Shown here piece after piece: positions 23,197 to 33,783 of a DNA stretch of 64,000 bases. Every line of letters starts with the position of its first letter. Within the stretch, counting starts at the first letter, position 1. The stretch lies in NCBI RefSeq assembly GCF_000801105.2, contig NC_079514.1, positions 10,478,001-10,542,000 on the forward strand. Reading direction: 5' to 3'. The stretch comes from Raphanus sativus. Taxonomy: Eukaryota; Streptophyta; Magnoliopsida; Brassicales; Brassicaceae. The position numbers were made by a program, and so were the translations under genes. The notes under the pieces were generated by a model. The model saw only the letters and a list, made by a program, of their open reading frames with translations, made no database searches and was not told where the DNA came from.

Positions 23197-23475
23197 TCAA
23201 GAAGATACAGTGGCTTTCTGAGCTTGAGATATGATTCTAAGCTTCTCGTAAGAGTCAGCAGAGGCGTAACATAATCTGACAATGCCCTAAAGATCTCAGG
23301 CAATCTGATCTTCAAACTATTCCGAGATTTCTCCCTCACTTGAACACAATGTCTCTGGTGAGCTTTCTTCTTCATCTTCTAGCCTTTTCTTCAAACTCTC
23401 CACAACAATTCTCCTCTCCGTCACATGATCATCATATCTACCTCTTCCCCACCTTCCTCCGTTGGTCCCCTCTTC
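23197..23475 (-). pseudogene. C-terminal scrap of a DUF630/DUF632 protein (At5g25590-like)
   Basis: The minus strand encodes the end of a DUF632-type protein: TERRIVVESLKKRLEDEEE, then AHQRHCVQVREKSRNSLK and LPEIFRALSDY, then SYEKLRIISQAQKATVSS and a stop at 23197. These pieces are in two frames. One extra A at 23364-23366 and one missing base at 23269-23270 shift the reading frame out and back, and the first frame meets a stop. Nothing of the other several hundred residues of the family is visible upstream; 23475 may be an old splice acceptor (TTTGCAG). Its place between the DDT gene and RD22 matches At5g25590. I infer a decayed syntenic gene, not an active one. Confidence 0.75.
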
Positions 23476-24051
23476 TGCAAATGCTTCTGAAACATGTATG
23501 AAAAAGAAATCTAATAAAAGCGGATAAGTGTTTTGTCTCTACTACAAAAATCAATCGGAACTGACCATTCAATTGTTTATGGTTCTTTTGGATCATCATG
23601 CTTTTTATTAGATGTTTTAAACTGTGTGTGTAAGGTTTTATTTAAATAAAAATAATAATAAAAGCGTATAAATCAATAAATTTGTATGAAGAATGTGTAT
23701 TTGATTGATAATATGGTTAGGAATAGATTTGTTAAAAAATCCTCATTTTTTTACTCTTGTTCTCTGTTTTATAGGGGTTTAGATTAGATTATAGCGGCCA
23801 CATAATTTTCAGCATGTATCAAAGCTTTTAATGATCGTCTTTAGCTTAAGATGGACTTGATTAGTTTTATTATATATTCTTGCTAAACAACAAGAAGCAA
23901 GTAGGTCATAGAAGACGCCGTAAAGCAAAACATATATAGATGCTACGGTCATTGATTATATGGAAAATCACACATTACTATATGTATAAATACAAAACAT
24001 CCCAGAGTATAGATCTTCTTATAAATTATTACATAACATAGAAAGCCATAT
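23476..24051. other. Intergenic DNA between the DUF632 scrap and RD22
   Basis: AT-rich DNA that includes the 3'-UTR and polyadenylation region of the RD22-like gene on the minus strand. I see no gene. Confidence 0.5.
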
Positions 24052-25826
24052 CTAGTAGCTGAACCAAACAACATGGGTCTCAGGGAGGAAGTGGCAGACC
24101 GGAACACTCCCAGGCTTCACCTTAAGGACTTTAAAAGCCAAGTGGTTTGGGTTCCACGCTGAGGTGTTCTTGTGGCATACCGCGACCGCTTTAGCCCGCA
24201 ACCCGTTCTCTCCTTCGAGTGGAACCGCGTAAACGCTCGTCATCATCGCTTTGTGGCAGTAGAAAACCGCGAACGGGTACTTCTGTTTGTGACACACCAC
24301 TGACTTATCGTCTGATAACTTCTTTACCCCACCCGCTGCGATTCTGTACTTTTGCATCGGTGCATTCTTCTCAGCCACCTGGTTGCAAAAATTTTATTTA
24401 GCTTCATTGGCTTTTGTCATAATTTTAAGTCTATAAGACAGTCGCTCAGAGATTTTGGGAAAGCTTAAGCAATTAAGGGTTTTAGCAAAAAGATTTAACA
24501 ATTTAAAGGTTTATATATATATTAATTAAAAAATAGAATTCAAAACTAATATTTTATTTGACTATGCTCAAGACCTGTTTTTCTAATCCCATGCCTAAAA
24601 TAGGTTAGTTTATGGTTTTTTTTTATACCTCAGTGGAGACAGCACGGACGTGATCTTTGCCAAGTTTAGAAACGCTAAAATCAACCATAGACTCCAAAGA
24701 CGTAGCACAATACTTCTCCTCTCCACCGACTCTTTTCGCTTCACACTCCTCAATCGTTTTCTTCATCATCTCAGCTTCTTCCGAACCAGGTTTCACCGAG
24801 AACGTGTTCAAGATCTCCGAGAACTTCTCAGACCCGAACGGCACCGTTTCCGCCTCTTCACGTGGCAAGAACGCAGTTTTGCCGTCGTAACCGTCCTCAG
24901 CATTAAACCTGAGGTTCATAGCTTTTCCGGGAACCATGTCTTTCTCCAAGAAGAAGAGAGCCGCTTTGGGATCGTCGTGGAGCTGAGTCTCGCTTGCTGC
25001 ATAGTTATACACAAATGGGTTTGGTCCTGGTTTCACGCCCACGTAGACCGGCTTGCCCTTGTGGCGCGTGTGCACTATAACGCCCCCTTTGCCAACTCCT
25101 ACGTCGGTTCTCTTTCCTGGTTTCCCGGTGTGGACGCCTACGCCTCCGCCGTGACTTTTTCCGCCGCTAACGCTCACGTGGGTTCCCTTACCCTTCCCGG
25201 TGTTCACATGTACACCTCCTTTTCCAACGTTCACGGCGGTTCCTCCACCAGGCTTACTTTTCCCGGTGTAAACCTTTACGCCTCCTTTACCTACTTGGAC
25301 GTTGGTGCTTTTCTCGTCGGTATAATCTTTCAACAAAGAAAGAATTTGGTAAGGAGACATCTACTTGCTATTAACGTACACTTCCAGAAAAATACCAGTG
25401 ATGTGCAACCAATCAGCGTGTGACACATATATTCAGATACATGTTATAAAAAGTATATATATATCTGAACTAAGTACTCAACCATATTTTTCTTTGCGTT
25501 TAGGTCTATCATTTCCCTTTTTTTTTAATATCATAAATATAAAATTTGAAAAAAATTAAAACAATAGAAAATCATTATATATATATATATATTCATAGCA
25601 AATCCTAGAGAAATTAGAAACAAACAATGTTTGACAAAAATAGAAGGAAAGAAATATAGCATGTTAAAGTGAAAAAGGAATTTTAACCTGAGGTAAAAAG
25701 ATGGCGGAGAGAGTTTGGGATGGGAGTGTTTGGTAAGGCAGAGTTCCAATAACGCTCCGGTGTTAAATCAGCCGCAATGGCCGTGACTGAAACAAGAAGA
25801 CATATCAAAGGAAGACGAATCGCCAT
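24052..25826 (-). CDS. RD22: BURP-domain dehydration-responsive protein RD22
   Basis: Secreted cell-wall protein induced by drought and abscisic acid. Three exons, 25826-25688, 25326-24629 and 24378-24052, give 387 aa (the Arabidopsis protein is about 392). Residues 1-19 are a signal peptide (MAIRLPLICLLVSVTAIAA). Then comes the conserved N-terminal segment LTPERYWNSALPNTPIPNS. Residues 50-150 hold four Gly/Thr/Val-rich repeats of the form VGKGGVxVxTGK. The BURP domain (about 165-387) has its four CH motifs with spacings CH-x10-CH-x25-CH-x25-CH and ends HVVWFSY. The acceptor of intron 1 was placed at 25326 because it restores S-D-Y-T-D-E-K; the ATG at 25360 is intronic. MYB and MYC sites upstream are listed separately. 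Gene intact; assignment firm. Confidence 0.97.
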
Positions 25827-25895
25827 TTTTGTGGGAGTAAGAATAGAAATGTGTTTTTGATGAATTGGAGGAGAAGAAGTGGGAGTGTACGTAGA

Positions 25896-26061
25896 ATTTA
25901 TAATACAAGGGTTTTAGTAGAAAGAGCTGAGGTTGAAGTATATTAAAGTATGGACATAGACGGCTAACATTTACCAATCTATTTAAGCCTGTTAATTTAA
26001 ATCGCATACCCCCTAACCACCACTTGCCTTCAACTTCTTAAATGCTCCTTGTGCCCATGTG
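25896..26061 (-). promoter_or_regulatory. RD22 promoter: TATA box with MYB and MYC sites
   Basis: On the gene strand a TATAAAT box lies at 25902-25896, 70 bases before the start codon. A TGGTTAG MYB site is at 26019-26013 and a CACATG MYC site at 26061-26056. In Arabidopsis these two motifs bind AtMYB2 and AtMYC2 and drive drought/ABA induction of RD22. Their presence here, in the same order, suggests conserved control; this is inference from motifs only. Confidence 0.7.
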
Positions 26062-26846
26062 TATTGGACAAGTGTTTTTAGTTTCACCTGTATTTTTTTT
26101 TTTTTGCGGTGTGTTAAATATACGACGTCGTCTTCTTTCATGTAGGTCCCTTATTTGGGCTGTCAAGGTATTATTGTGCAACTATGTCAACCTACTCGCT
26201 GGGGATATTCTGATGGTGTCTTGAAGGAAGTCTAACGTGCCGGACCTATTTTATGTGGTTCACGCGAAAGTCCGACATGTGGATTATCAAGACATAAAAA
26301 TGAATCAACTCTTCATTAAATATGAATCAATAGGGCATCTCCAGTACCTTTCCAGAAAATATACATGATTTTATAAGGAAACACTCATATAAACTCTCAC
26401 AAACACACTCGTTTGTAACCACATAACCCTTTTGATAATCCAGTATCCGACCACTAAGCGTGATCGACTAGCACATAACCCTTTGTGTTTGCCTTGTTTT
26501 TTTTGTTGTGCACTATTTTAAATTTGCATCGAATATTTTTTTTAAAAATATTTTCTTTTTAGTCTTCTCCACTGTATCCAACATTTTCGATTTTTTTCCT
26601 TGATGCCCTAAACTCACTTAAAACTTTATACGTTTGTTATTCATGTACATGTTTTTTTGTACCCTATACACAACTAAAATTTTCGCTTAAAATATAATGC
26701 CCTAAGCAGTCGGTTGTCTTGTCTATACTCAAGACAGACTCTGAGACCTTGATATTTTCTCCCTAGGTGCATGTCCATTTAGTCCAGCAGGTGACTTTGA
26801 CGAATATAGAAAACATATCCAAGATAGATCAAAAATTATGCACGTA
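26062..26846. other. Upstream DNA of RD22 up to the LINE
   Basis: AT-rich intergenic DNA. A further CACATG-type motif (ACATGTGG) is near 26275. I see no gene. Confidence 0.4.
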
Positions 26847-26862
26847 AGAGTATGTTATCTGA
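26847..26862. repeat. Target-site duplication, left copy
   Basis: AGAGTATGTTATCTGA, 16 bases, is repeated exactly at 32631-32646 after the LINE poly-A tract. It marks the left border of the insertion. Confidence 0.95.
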
Positions 26863-26918
26863 CCGCTAGCAACATCTTTGAGGTGTAGAGAAGAAAAAAA
26901 CGTACACAAGTGCTCCCA

Positions 26919-28772
26919 ATGGCGAACCCCTGGTTCCCTTCAAACAGTGCTTCCGCCTTGTCTCCTTCGCTTCTCACCCCTGGTGACAGTCGCCTCCTCG
27001 CCCCTCCTGACCCCCCTGACCTTGACCCTAATAACCCTCTTTCCCTAGCTCGTTTTCCCCCTCTCAACTCCCCTGTCTCCCTCGCTCAGAATTCCCTCTA
27101 AACTTCACGGCCTCTGCTGTCATCTGTCTCAGATTCAGCTTCTAAGAGCTCGTGTCCTTCCTTTACTCCTTCCCTCTCTGTAGGGATGTCTAAAAACTCA
27201 ACTTCAGTTGCTTCTAGATCTACATTTTCTGGATCTAGAAACACTGTTCATGAACCACTAAACTTCAAAATCCTCCCTCCTAAAAGTTCTTCTCCTATCC
27301 AAACTAACAGAGCATCCTCCTCTGCTCCTCCCCCTCCTAATTCGTTGAGACCCTCTCAGAATCCCGTTCTCCCCTCAAACCCTAACCCTAAAATCAACCC
27401 CTCTCTTCCCTCGGACCCTGCCTCTACCCCATCTCTTAACCCTTCCATAGTCTCTAATCATGCTCTTAACCCTGCCCCTGCTAGCTTAAACCCCTACTCT
27501 TCCACCTCCCTTCCCAGTTCTGCTCCCTCAATTGCAGAAAAAATTCGCAAGTCTGTAGATAAGTCTCTGCGTAGACGAGCCCCGATTTCTTCCTCAGAGT
27601 CTGGTCGTCCCCGTGTCTTCATTCCGGAGAGTGTCTTCCAGAAAGGTGCTGAACTCCATAAAGACTTCATTATATGTTATTTCAACGGGCGGCCTCCTCC
27701 ATTCAAACACATCCAGAATGTCTTGAATAGTCTTTGGGGTAAAGGCTCGCGTGTAGAGATACACTCTAACCCTCTGTCTCGCTCAATGCTTGTTAGAATC
27801 CCCTCTGACTACTTGAGGCTGAAGATACTTGAGAAACGAGTCTGGTATATTGGAGACTCGATGTTCCAAGCAGTCCAGTGGACGTCCACAGCATCTTCTT
27901 CTTCCCCGCCTCTGCAGTCGATCCAGATTTGGGCGCACTTGCAAGGCATTCCACTAGACCTGCGACATGAAGAAGGGCTCAGTTTGATTGCAGGTTTAGT
28001 TGGTGAACCTAAGGAAACAGATGATTTTACATTAAACTTGGTGAGCCTCACTATGTCTCATGTAAAAGTGGCGGTTGATCTCACGCATCCTTTGCCAACG
28101 GTGGTGGAATTTACTCGTCAGTCTGGTGATGTGGTGGAGGTAGCTGTCTCCTACCCTTGGGTCCCCCCAACTTGCTCTCATTGTAAGGAACTCGGCCATA
28201 TCATGAAAAACTGTCTGTTGTTGCCTCCGCCTGAAAAACAGAACACGCAGAAACAAAAAGGAAAAGCTCCTGCTTCTTCTGCTACTCCCTCAAAGAACCA
28301 GTCTACTCCCAAACCCAAGGAGAAGGATTCTGTCAACCTTGCTTCTTCTTCTGCTGCTCCTTCTCCCGCTCCCCCTCCTGTCCCTCCTCTAAATCCTTTG
28401 CCTTCTCAAAAGCCTCTTCCTTTTGTCCCTCCCCCTTCCCCTCCCCCTAAGCTATCCCCTTCTCCTCCTCTCCTCCCATTACCTAACCCTCCTCCTACCC
28501 CTCCATCCCTACCCCTCTCCATCCCTCCTCAATTATCTTTTTCCTCTCCACCCTCTCCACCTGATTACCCAAAGAAAAGACCCCGCCCAAGCTCCTCCCA
28601 ATCCTACCCTTCCTTCACTGCTCAGCTAAATTCTTTTTCCACCCCTCAGCTTCTTTTTGGTCCCTTGCCTTTGCCTGCCCTTCCTCCTCCTCCCTCCAGT
28701 TCTTTTGACTCAAATCCTTTTGCTATTTTGGCTACTCACGGTCCTCTTCCCCGGGAAGAGGTCATTGATTAA
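26919..28772 (+). pseudogene. LINE ORF1, RNA-binding protein with DUF4283 and CCHC knuckle
   Basis: The frame starts at ATG 26919 (MANPWFPSNS) and would encode about 617 codons but is cut by an in-frame TAA at 27099-27101. The remainder is open from 27186. After a Ser/Pro-rich stretch it shows a DUF4283-like domain (FIICYFNGRPPPFKHIQNVL) and a zinc knuckle CSHCKELGHIMKNC (CX2CX4HX4C, 28172-28213), followed by a very Pro-rich tail. In active elements this protein coats the LINE RNA. Confidence 0.88.
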
Positions 28773-28777
28773 TATCT

Positions 28778-31700
28778 ATGTGTACAAAAATAACTTTTTG
28801 GAATGTCCGAGGATTAAATGTCCTGGACAAGCATGCCCCTTTTTGTCAATGGCTCGCGAGTCACCAGCCCTCTATTGGTGTCATTTGGAATCCCACATCA
28901 AATCTCATAACTTAAGCCCACTAATGATGAAGCTCTGTAGAGGATGGAACTATGCTTCAAATCATGATCAGGATGATGATGGCCGTATAATTCTTATTTG
29001 GAAGGACAATGTTGGAGTGCGAATACTTCACCAAACCCGCCAGGCAGTTACTTGTGAAATCAAACTGGTTGGCTCTCCTCCTTTTGTGTTCACTGCTGTG
29101 TACGCTTCAAATGAAAGCTCTGAGCGCACAGACCTTTGGGTGGAGCTCATCAACTTGTCTCGGACCCTCTCTTTGGACACTGCTCCGTGGATTATGGGTG
29201 GCGATTTTAATCAGATAGCTCATCCTTCCGAACACTCTCATGATGATGTCAACTATCTTACTAGCAGCATGGTAGAGTTCAAGGACTGTCTTACCCAATT
29301 GGGTCTGTACGATCTACGCTACCAAGGACCGGTTTTCACCTGGACTAACAAACGGCCAGAAGCTCCTCTTGCTAAGAAACTGGACCGCCTGCTTATTAAT
29401 AGCCAGGTCCTCAACCTCTTCCCTGACTGCTTAGCCTCTTTCCTCCCTGCCTTACCTCTGATCACTGCCCCTGCCTCCTTGACCTTGCTGTTAAAGCCCC
29501 TACCCATGGAACCCGCCCTTTCAAATTCTATAACTATCTCTCCAAACATCCAGACTTTCTTCGGGTGGTTGATGAGGCTTGGAGACAAGCCGGAAGCTTT
29601 GCTTGGAACCTCACAGCTCTTTGCTGGAAGCAAAAACAAATTAAGAGCGAGCTTAAAACACTAAATAGAGAGAATTTTTCACAAATTCAAAAGAGAGTTA
29701 GTGAGGCTAACCATTTGTTGCAAGTTGTGCAGGTACAAGTGATGCAGCGCCCGTCCCCTCAACTGTTTGTACTAGAGAAGGAAGCTTTGGAGAGATGGAA
29801 CTTCCTCCGCATGATAGAAGAGAGTTATTTCAAGCAGAGGTCTCGGATAAATTGGCTAAAGGAGGGGGATCAGAACACTACTTACTTCTATCGGATAGTC
29901 CAGTGTCGCCTGAGTTACAACTTGATTAGATGCTTTCACTTGCCATCAGGTGTTGTCCTCACTGATCCTTTGGACATGAGTGCACATGCCATTCGTCACT
30001 TCACAAGTATTCTTGGTCCCTCACCTGCTCCACGCTTGGGAATCTTGTCTTCAGTGGAATGGTTTCAGGAGCTTTCGCCCTTTCGCTGCTCTCCTGACCA
30101 AGCTCAACTTATGGTGTCTCCCCCCTCCCCGGAGGAAATCACTTCTGTTCTTCATAAGCTTAATCCCAATAAGGCGCCTGGTCCCGATGGCTTAACTTCA
30201 GGATTCTACAAGTCCTCCTGGAGCATTTTAGGCCCTGAAGTTGTCTCCTCTATTCGCCATTTCTTCTTCTGCTCTTTCATGCCTGCAACTACAAACTCTA
30301 CTATACTTTCTCTAGTCCCTAAGCATCCGGGTGCCTCCAAGATCACTGACTTCCGTCCGATAGCCTGCCTCAACACTCTCTACAAGGTTATCTCTCGGTT
30401 GTTGGTTAAGAGACTCAAGCCCATTCTGCCTCCACTAATTGTTCCTAATCAGACCGCTTTTGTGAGAGGGAGGCTCCTTGCGGAGAACACTTCGCTGGCA
30501 GGGGAGTTAATCAATGGTTATCACAAGCCAAATGGATAGAAACGTATCACTATAAAGGTTGACATCGCCAAAGCTTTTGACACCTTATCATGGAGGTTCC
30601 TCTTTGATTGTCTCGAAGGTCTGAATCTGCCTCCGGAGTTCATCTCTTGGCTGAGAGCATGTGTTTGTACCACAAGCTTCACTGTCGGCTACAATGGTGT
30701 GATTAATGGCTATTTCAAAGGCACTCGGGGCTTGCGTCAGGGGGACCCGCTCTCTCCTTATCTCTTTGTCATTGCACTCAACAACCTATCTCTGATGCTG
30801 AAAAAAGCGGCGCATGAAAGGAAGTTCAACTATCACTTTAAATGTTCATCTACAAAAATGACCCACTTGTGTTTTGCAGATGACTTACTAATTTTCATAG
30901 ATGGCAGCGTTGAATCTGTTCAGGCAGTGCTACAAATCCTTCGGGAATTTGAGGCACGCTCGGGACTGGCTATGAATGTGCATAAGACTTCCTTCTTCGC
31001 CTCTGGTCTCTCTCCTGCGGAAACAAATTTGATTCAATTCTCAACGGGAATGCAAATGGGATCACTGCCAGTGCGCTACTTGGGTGTACCACTAGACACG
31101 AAGAAGCTAACCTTGCTCAACTGCGAAGTGCTTCTTCAACAAATAAAGGGGAAGTTCTGTTCTTGGAGCTCCAAGTCTCTCTCTTTTGCGGGTAGGTTGC
31201 TGCTTATCAAGACGGTCATTGCTGGCATCAACACGTTTTGGTGCTCCACTTTCATTCTACCTGCAGCATGTGTGAAAAAAATCAATTCTCTTTGTGGTGT
31301 GTTTCTGTGGAAGGGTAACATTGAGAGTCATAATACAGCAAGGGTTTCATGGGAGATGATCACTAGGCCAAAGAAGAAGGAGGGTTAGGAGTTAAAGACT
31401 TATCTTTGTGGAACAAAGCTTGCTGCCTCAAGTTCATCTGGCTTCTATTCTTTCAGTCGGGATCGATTTGGGTGGCCTGGTTTATAGAGGAAGTCTTGCA
31501 AGGAGACCTCAGTAACTTGTGGGTAACGCCACCTAATAGGAGGTTTTCATGGCAAACAAACAAACTGCTTAAGCTAAGTCCTCTACTCTACCAGTGGGTT
31601 AAATTGCGTGTATCAAATGGCCTCACATGTCGGTTTTGGACAGACAACTGGTCCTCACTTGGCAGCATGAGACAGTTTCTGCAGATAGGAGGAGGCTCTT

Positions 31701-32425
31701 TACTTGGAATCCCGGAGCAGGCAACTCTGGCTTCCTTACACACTGAAGATGGTTGGCAGCTACCACCGGCGCGCTCCGAAGCTCTAGTCCAACTATATGC
31801 AGTGCTTACAACTGTCAGATTAAATGAAGATGCAGATTTTTATGAGTGGGAAATTGATGGCAGGATTTACAGCAAATACTCTACAGGTCAGGTGTACGAT
31901 CACCTAAGGGTTCAAGGCGCTCCTGTGGCTTGGTTCCAGACGGTGTGGAATAAAGGTGGAGTGCCACGCCATAGCTTCCTAGCGTGGTTGTTTGTCCTGA
32001 ATAGATGTCCCACTAGAGACAGGTTGCTCCGATGGGGCCTGCAAACTCCACCTCATTGTCTCCTCTGTAACCAAGCTCCTGAATCTCGTGATCACCTCTT
32101 CTATGACTGCGAGTTCTCTTGGGAGGTCTGGAGTTTACTCAGCAGGCGGTGTGGAATCAACCCTGAACGATCTTGGTCTGCTGCTCTGGAGCAGCTACAA
32201 CGTCTCCCTCGTCGGTCTCCTCTTGCCAAGCTCACACTCATCTGCTGGCAGGCGTGTATGTATTGGTTGTGGTCGGAAAGAAACAATAGGCTGCATCGAT
32301 CGGTCCTTTGCACTTCATATTCTCTAACTTGCAAGATTGACAGGCAGATCAAGGATCGTATCCTTTCTCTTCGCGCTGCAAACCCGACTTCTGCATCTAT
32401 CATGATGCAGCAATGGTTAGCTTGA
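28778..32425 (+). pseudogene. LINE ORF2, endonuclease and reverse transcriptase, broken
   Basis: The frame begins MCTKITFWNVRGLN, the start of an APE-type endonuclease, five bases after ORF1 ends. In order: endonuclease (GGDFNQI near 29200), reverse transcriptase (NPNKAPGPDGL near 30170, RGLRQGDPLSPYLF near 30730, FADDLLIF near 30880) and a zf-RVT domain near the C-terminus (CLLCNQAPESRDHLFYDC near 32060). Four lesions are seen: one-base losses near 28883-28886, 29455-29458 and 31382-31386, and an in-frame TAG at 30537-30539. No RNase H domain is evident. The enzyme cannot be made as one chain. Confidence 0.92.
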
Positions 32426-32630
32426 CATCTTCTTCTCCGTTGATCACTGATGAAAACTCTTCGGTTTCTCCGTTCCTTTCTCTTAGTGTTTTGGGCTAAG
32501 CAATGATAAATGATGTGGGCTTTTGTATTGGGCTAATATATCTACTGGGCTGCTGTACTAACTAAAGCCTATAGGCTTGTACTTTTTCATTTTTTCTGCT
32601 TTTAATACGAAAAATCTGTTCAAAAAAAAA

Positions 32631-32646
32631 AGAGTATGTTATCTGA
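32631..32646. repeat. Target-site duplication, right copy
   Basis: Exact copy of the 16 bases at 26847-26862, directly after the A tract of the LINE. Confidence 0.95.
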
Positions 32647-33103
32647 TAAAATCCTTAGACCTATGGTAATTAAAGAAAAACAATTAATTATTCCAAACTT
32701 AAAGTGGCATTAACGAAGGTTGGTCTACGGCATGTACTTACGACGGTTCTTCGGTGTCATGTGGTCATGAATTTGTTCACTTTGATCAATAAAGGATTCG
32801 AACGCTAACCGAAAGAGAGTGAGTATATCGTAGTCGTAACTTCCGTGTAGACTTTTCAGACAAAGAGGACACTAAACGAACAACTAACTCATTTATACCT
32901 TACCAACACATTTTTTTCATTACTATTTTTTATCCATGGTTGGAGAATGGGTGTCATGTATGTACTTAATGTAAAAAAAGATGTATTAATGTTGTTGAAT
33001 TTAGTTCATACATGTACTTTAGTCGAAACTCTCACCCCAACAACTAAGAGCATAATATACATATACCAGTTAGAGCATTTGTCGGTTTTTGCTATTGGAT
33101 TCT

Positions 33104-33154
<51 letters not shown>

Positions 33155-33251
33155 ATTTTTAGAACCCAAGAGCAAAACTCCCCACTGGAGATGTTTTTAT
33201 AGTGATTAACCTAAAAAGACGACCCAAACTTGTAAGAAACATACAGTATTA
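32647..33251. other. Intergenic DNA with AT microsatellite
   Basis: No gene is seen. An (AT)n run of about 44 bases lies at 33107-33150. It is flanked by short inverted sequences (TTCTAAAA and TTTTAGAA), so it may be the core of a small hairpin-type MITE. Confidence 0.5.
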
Positions 33252-33541
33252 GACCAAGTGCAATGGCAAATTCTTAACATGACCCTTAGGGAAAAAAATA
33301 TATTAAAATATTGAATCTGTTGGAGAACGTGACAGATTAAATCCAAAAACCCTTGCATAAGGATTGATCCTCTGCCAATTTCTTCACTGTGCGCGGGCTC
33401 CACCGTCGTGTGGGAGCCCGTGATTGGCCAATTTTTTTTTTTTTTTTTTTTATAATTCGAACGAAAAAGGAAAAAATAATAAAATATTCTAAAAGTTATT
33501 GTTAAGGATTTGCATCTAAGGGTACACCATTGCACTTGCTC
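33252..33541. mobile_element. Tourist-like MITE 1
   Basis: Ends GACCAAGTGCAATGG and CCATTGCACTTGCTC are inverted repeats with one mismatch. TTA flanks both sides (33249-33251 and 33542-33544), as expected for PIF/Harbinger. It carries an internal GC-rich inverted repeat (GGGCTCC...GGAGCCC, 33397-33419) and a T run. No coding capacity. Confidence 0.82.
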
Positions 33542-33544
33542 TTA

Positions 33545-33780
33545 GGGCATCTTTATCAGTAGGACCTTTAAAAGTCCTTAGGTAAATTTTTTCTTTTTTT
33601 TTAAATTTTGTTTTTTCCAAAAAAAAAAATTAAAATAGACCAATTGCACCGCGAACAGGGTTAAGGACAGCACTAGGACGTTTCTTATTTAGGAACAAAT
33701 TGGTTCAGTAATCTAGAAAAGTTGGTGGGTCCCACACCAAAAACACAAGGACCACCTTAAGGACTTGGCAGTTCATGCTC
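33545..33780. mobile_element. Tourist-like MITE 2, abutting MITE 1
   Basis: The left end GGGCATCTTTATCAG and the reverse complement of the right end, GAGCATGAACTGCCA, are diverged inverted repeats. Inner parts match better (AAAGTCCTTA against CCAAGTCCTTAA). TTA lies at 33542-33544 and 33781-33783. The left TTA is shared with MITE 1. Confidence 0.7.
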
Positions 33781-33783
33781 TTA

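Larger units (their letters stand above)
26863..32630 (+). mobile_element. Full-length L1-type LINE retrotransposon, inactive
   Basis: A non-LTR retrotransposon of about 5.77 kb with a short 5' leader (56 bases), ORF1, ORF2, a 3'-UTR and a short A tail (32622-32630), bounded by a perfect 16-bp target duplication. Both ORFs are broken (see their entries). The perfect duplication and the complete length suggest a fairly recent insertion. It sits about 1 kb upstream of the RD22 start codon, in the opposite orientation. Confidence 0.95.

Noticed and set aside
25327..25360. In-frame ATG (MSPYQIL) as start of the RD22 body
   Set aside because: It is the end of intron 1. The exon at 25688-25826 supplies the signal peptide and the phase fits the acceptor at 25326.
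24650..25423. 257-codon open frame on the plus strand
   Set aside because: Antisense of RD22 exon 2; the BURP and repeat coding on the other strand explains it.
33107..33150. CRISPR-like or regulatory repeat
   Set aside because: Simple AT microsatellite.
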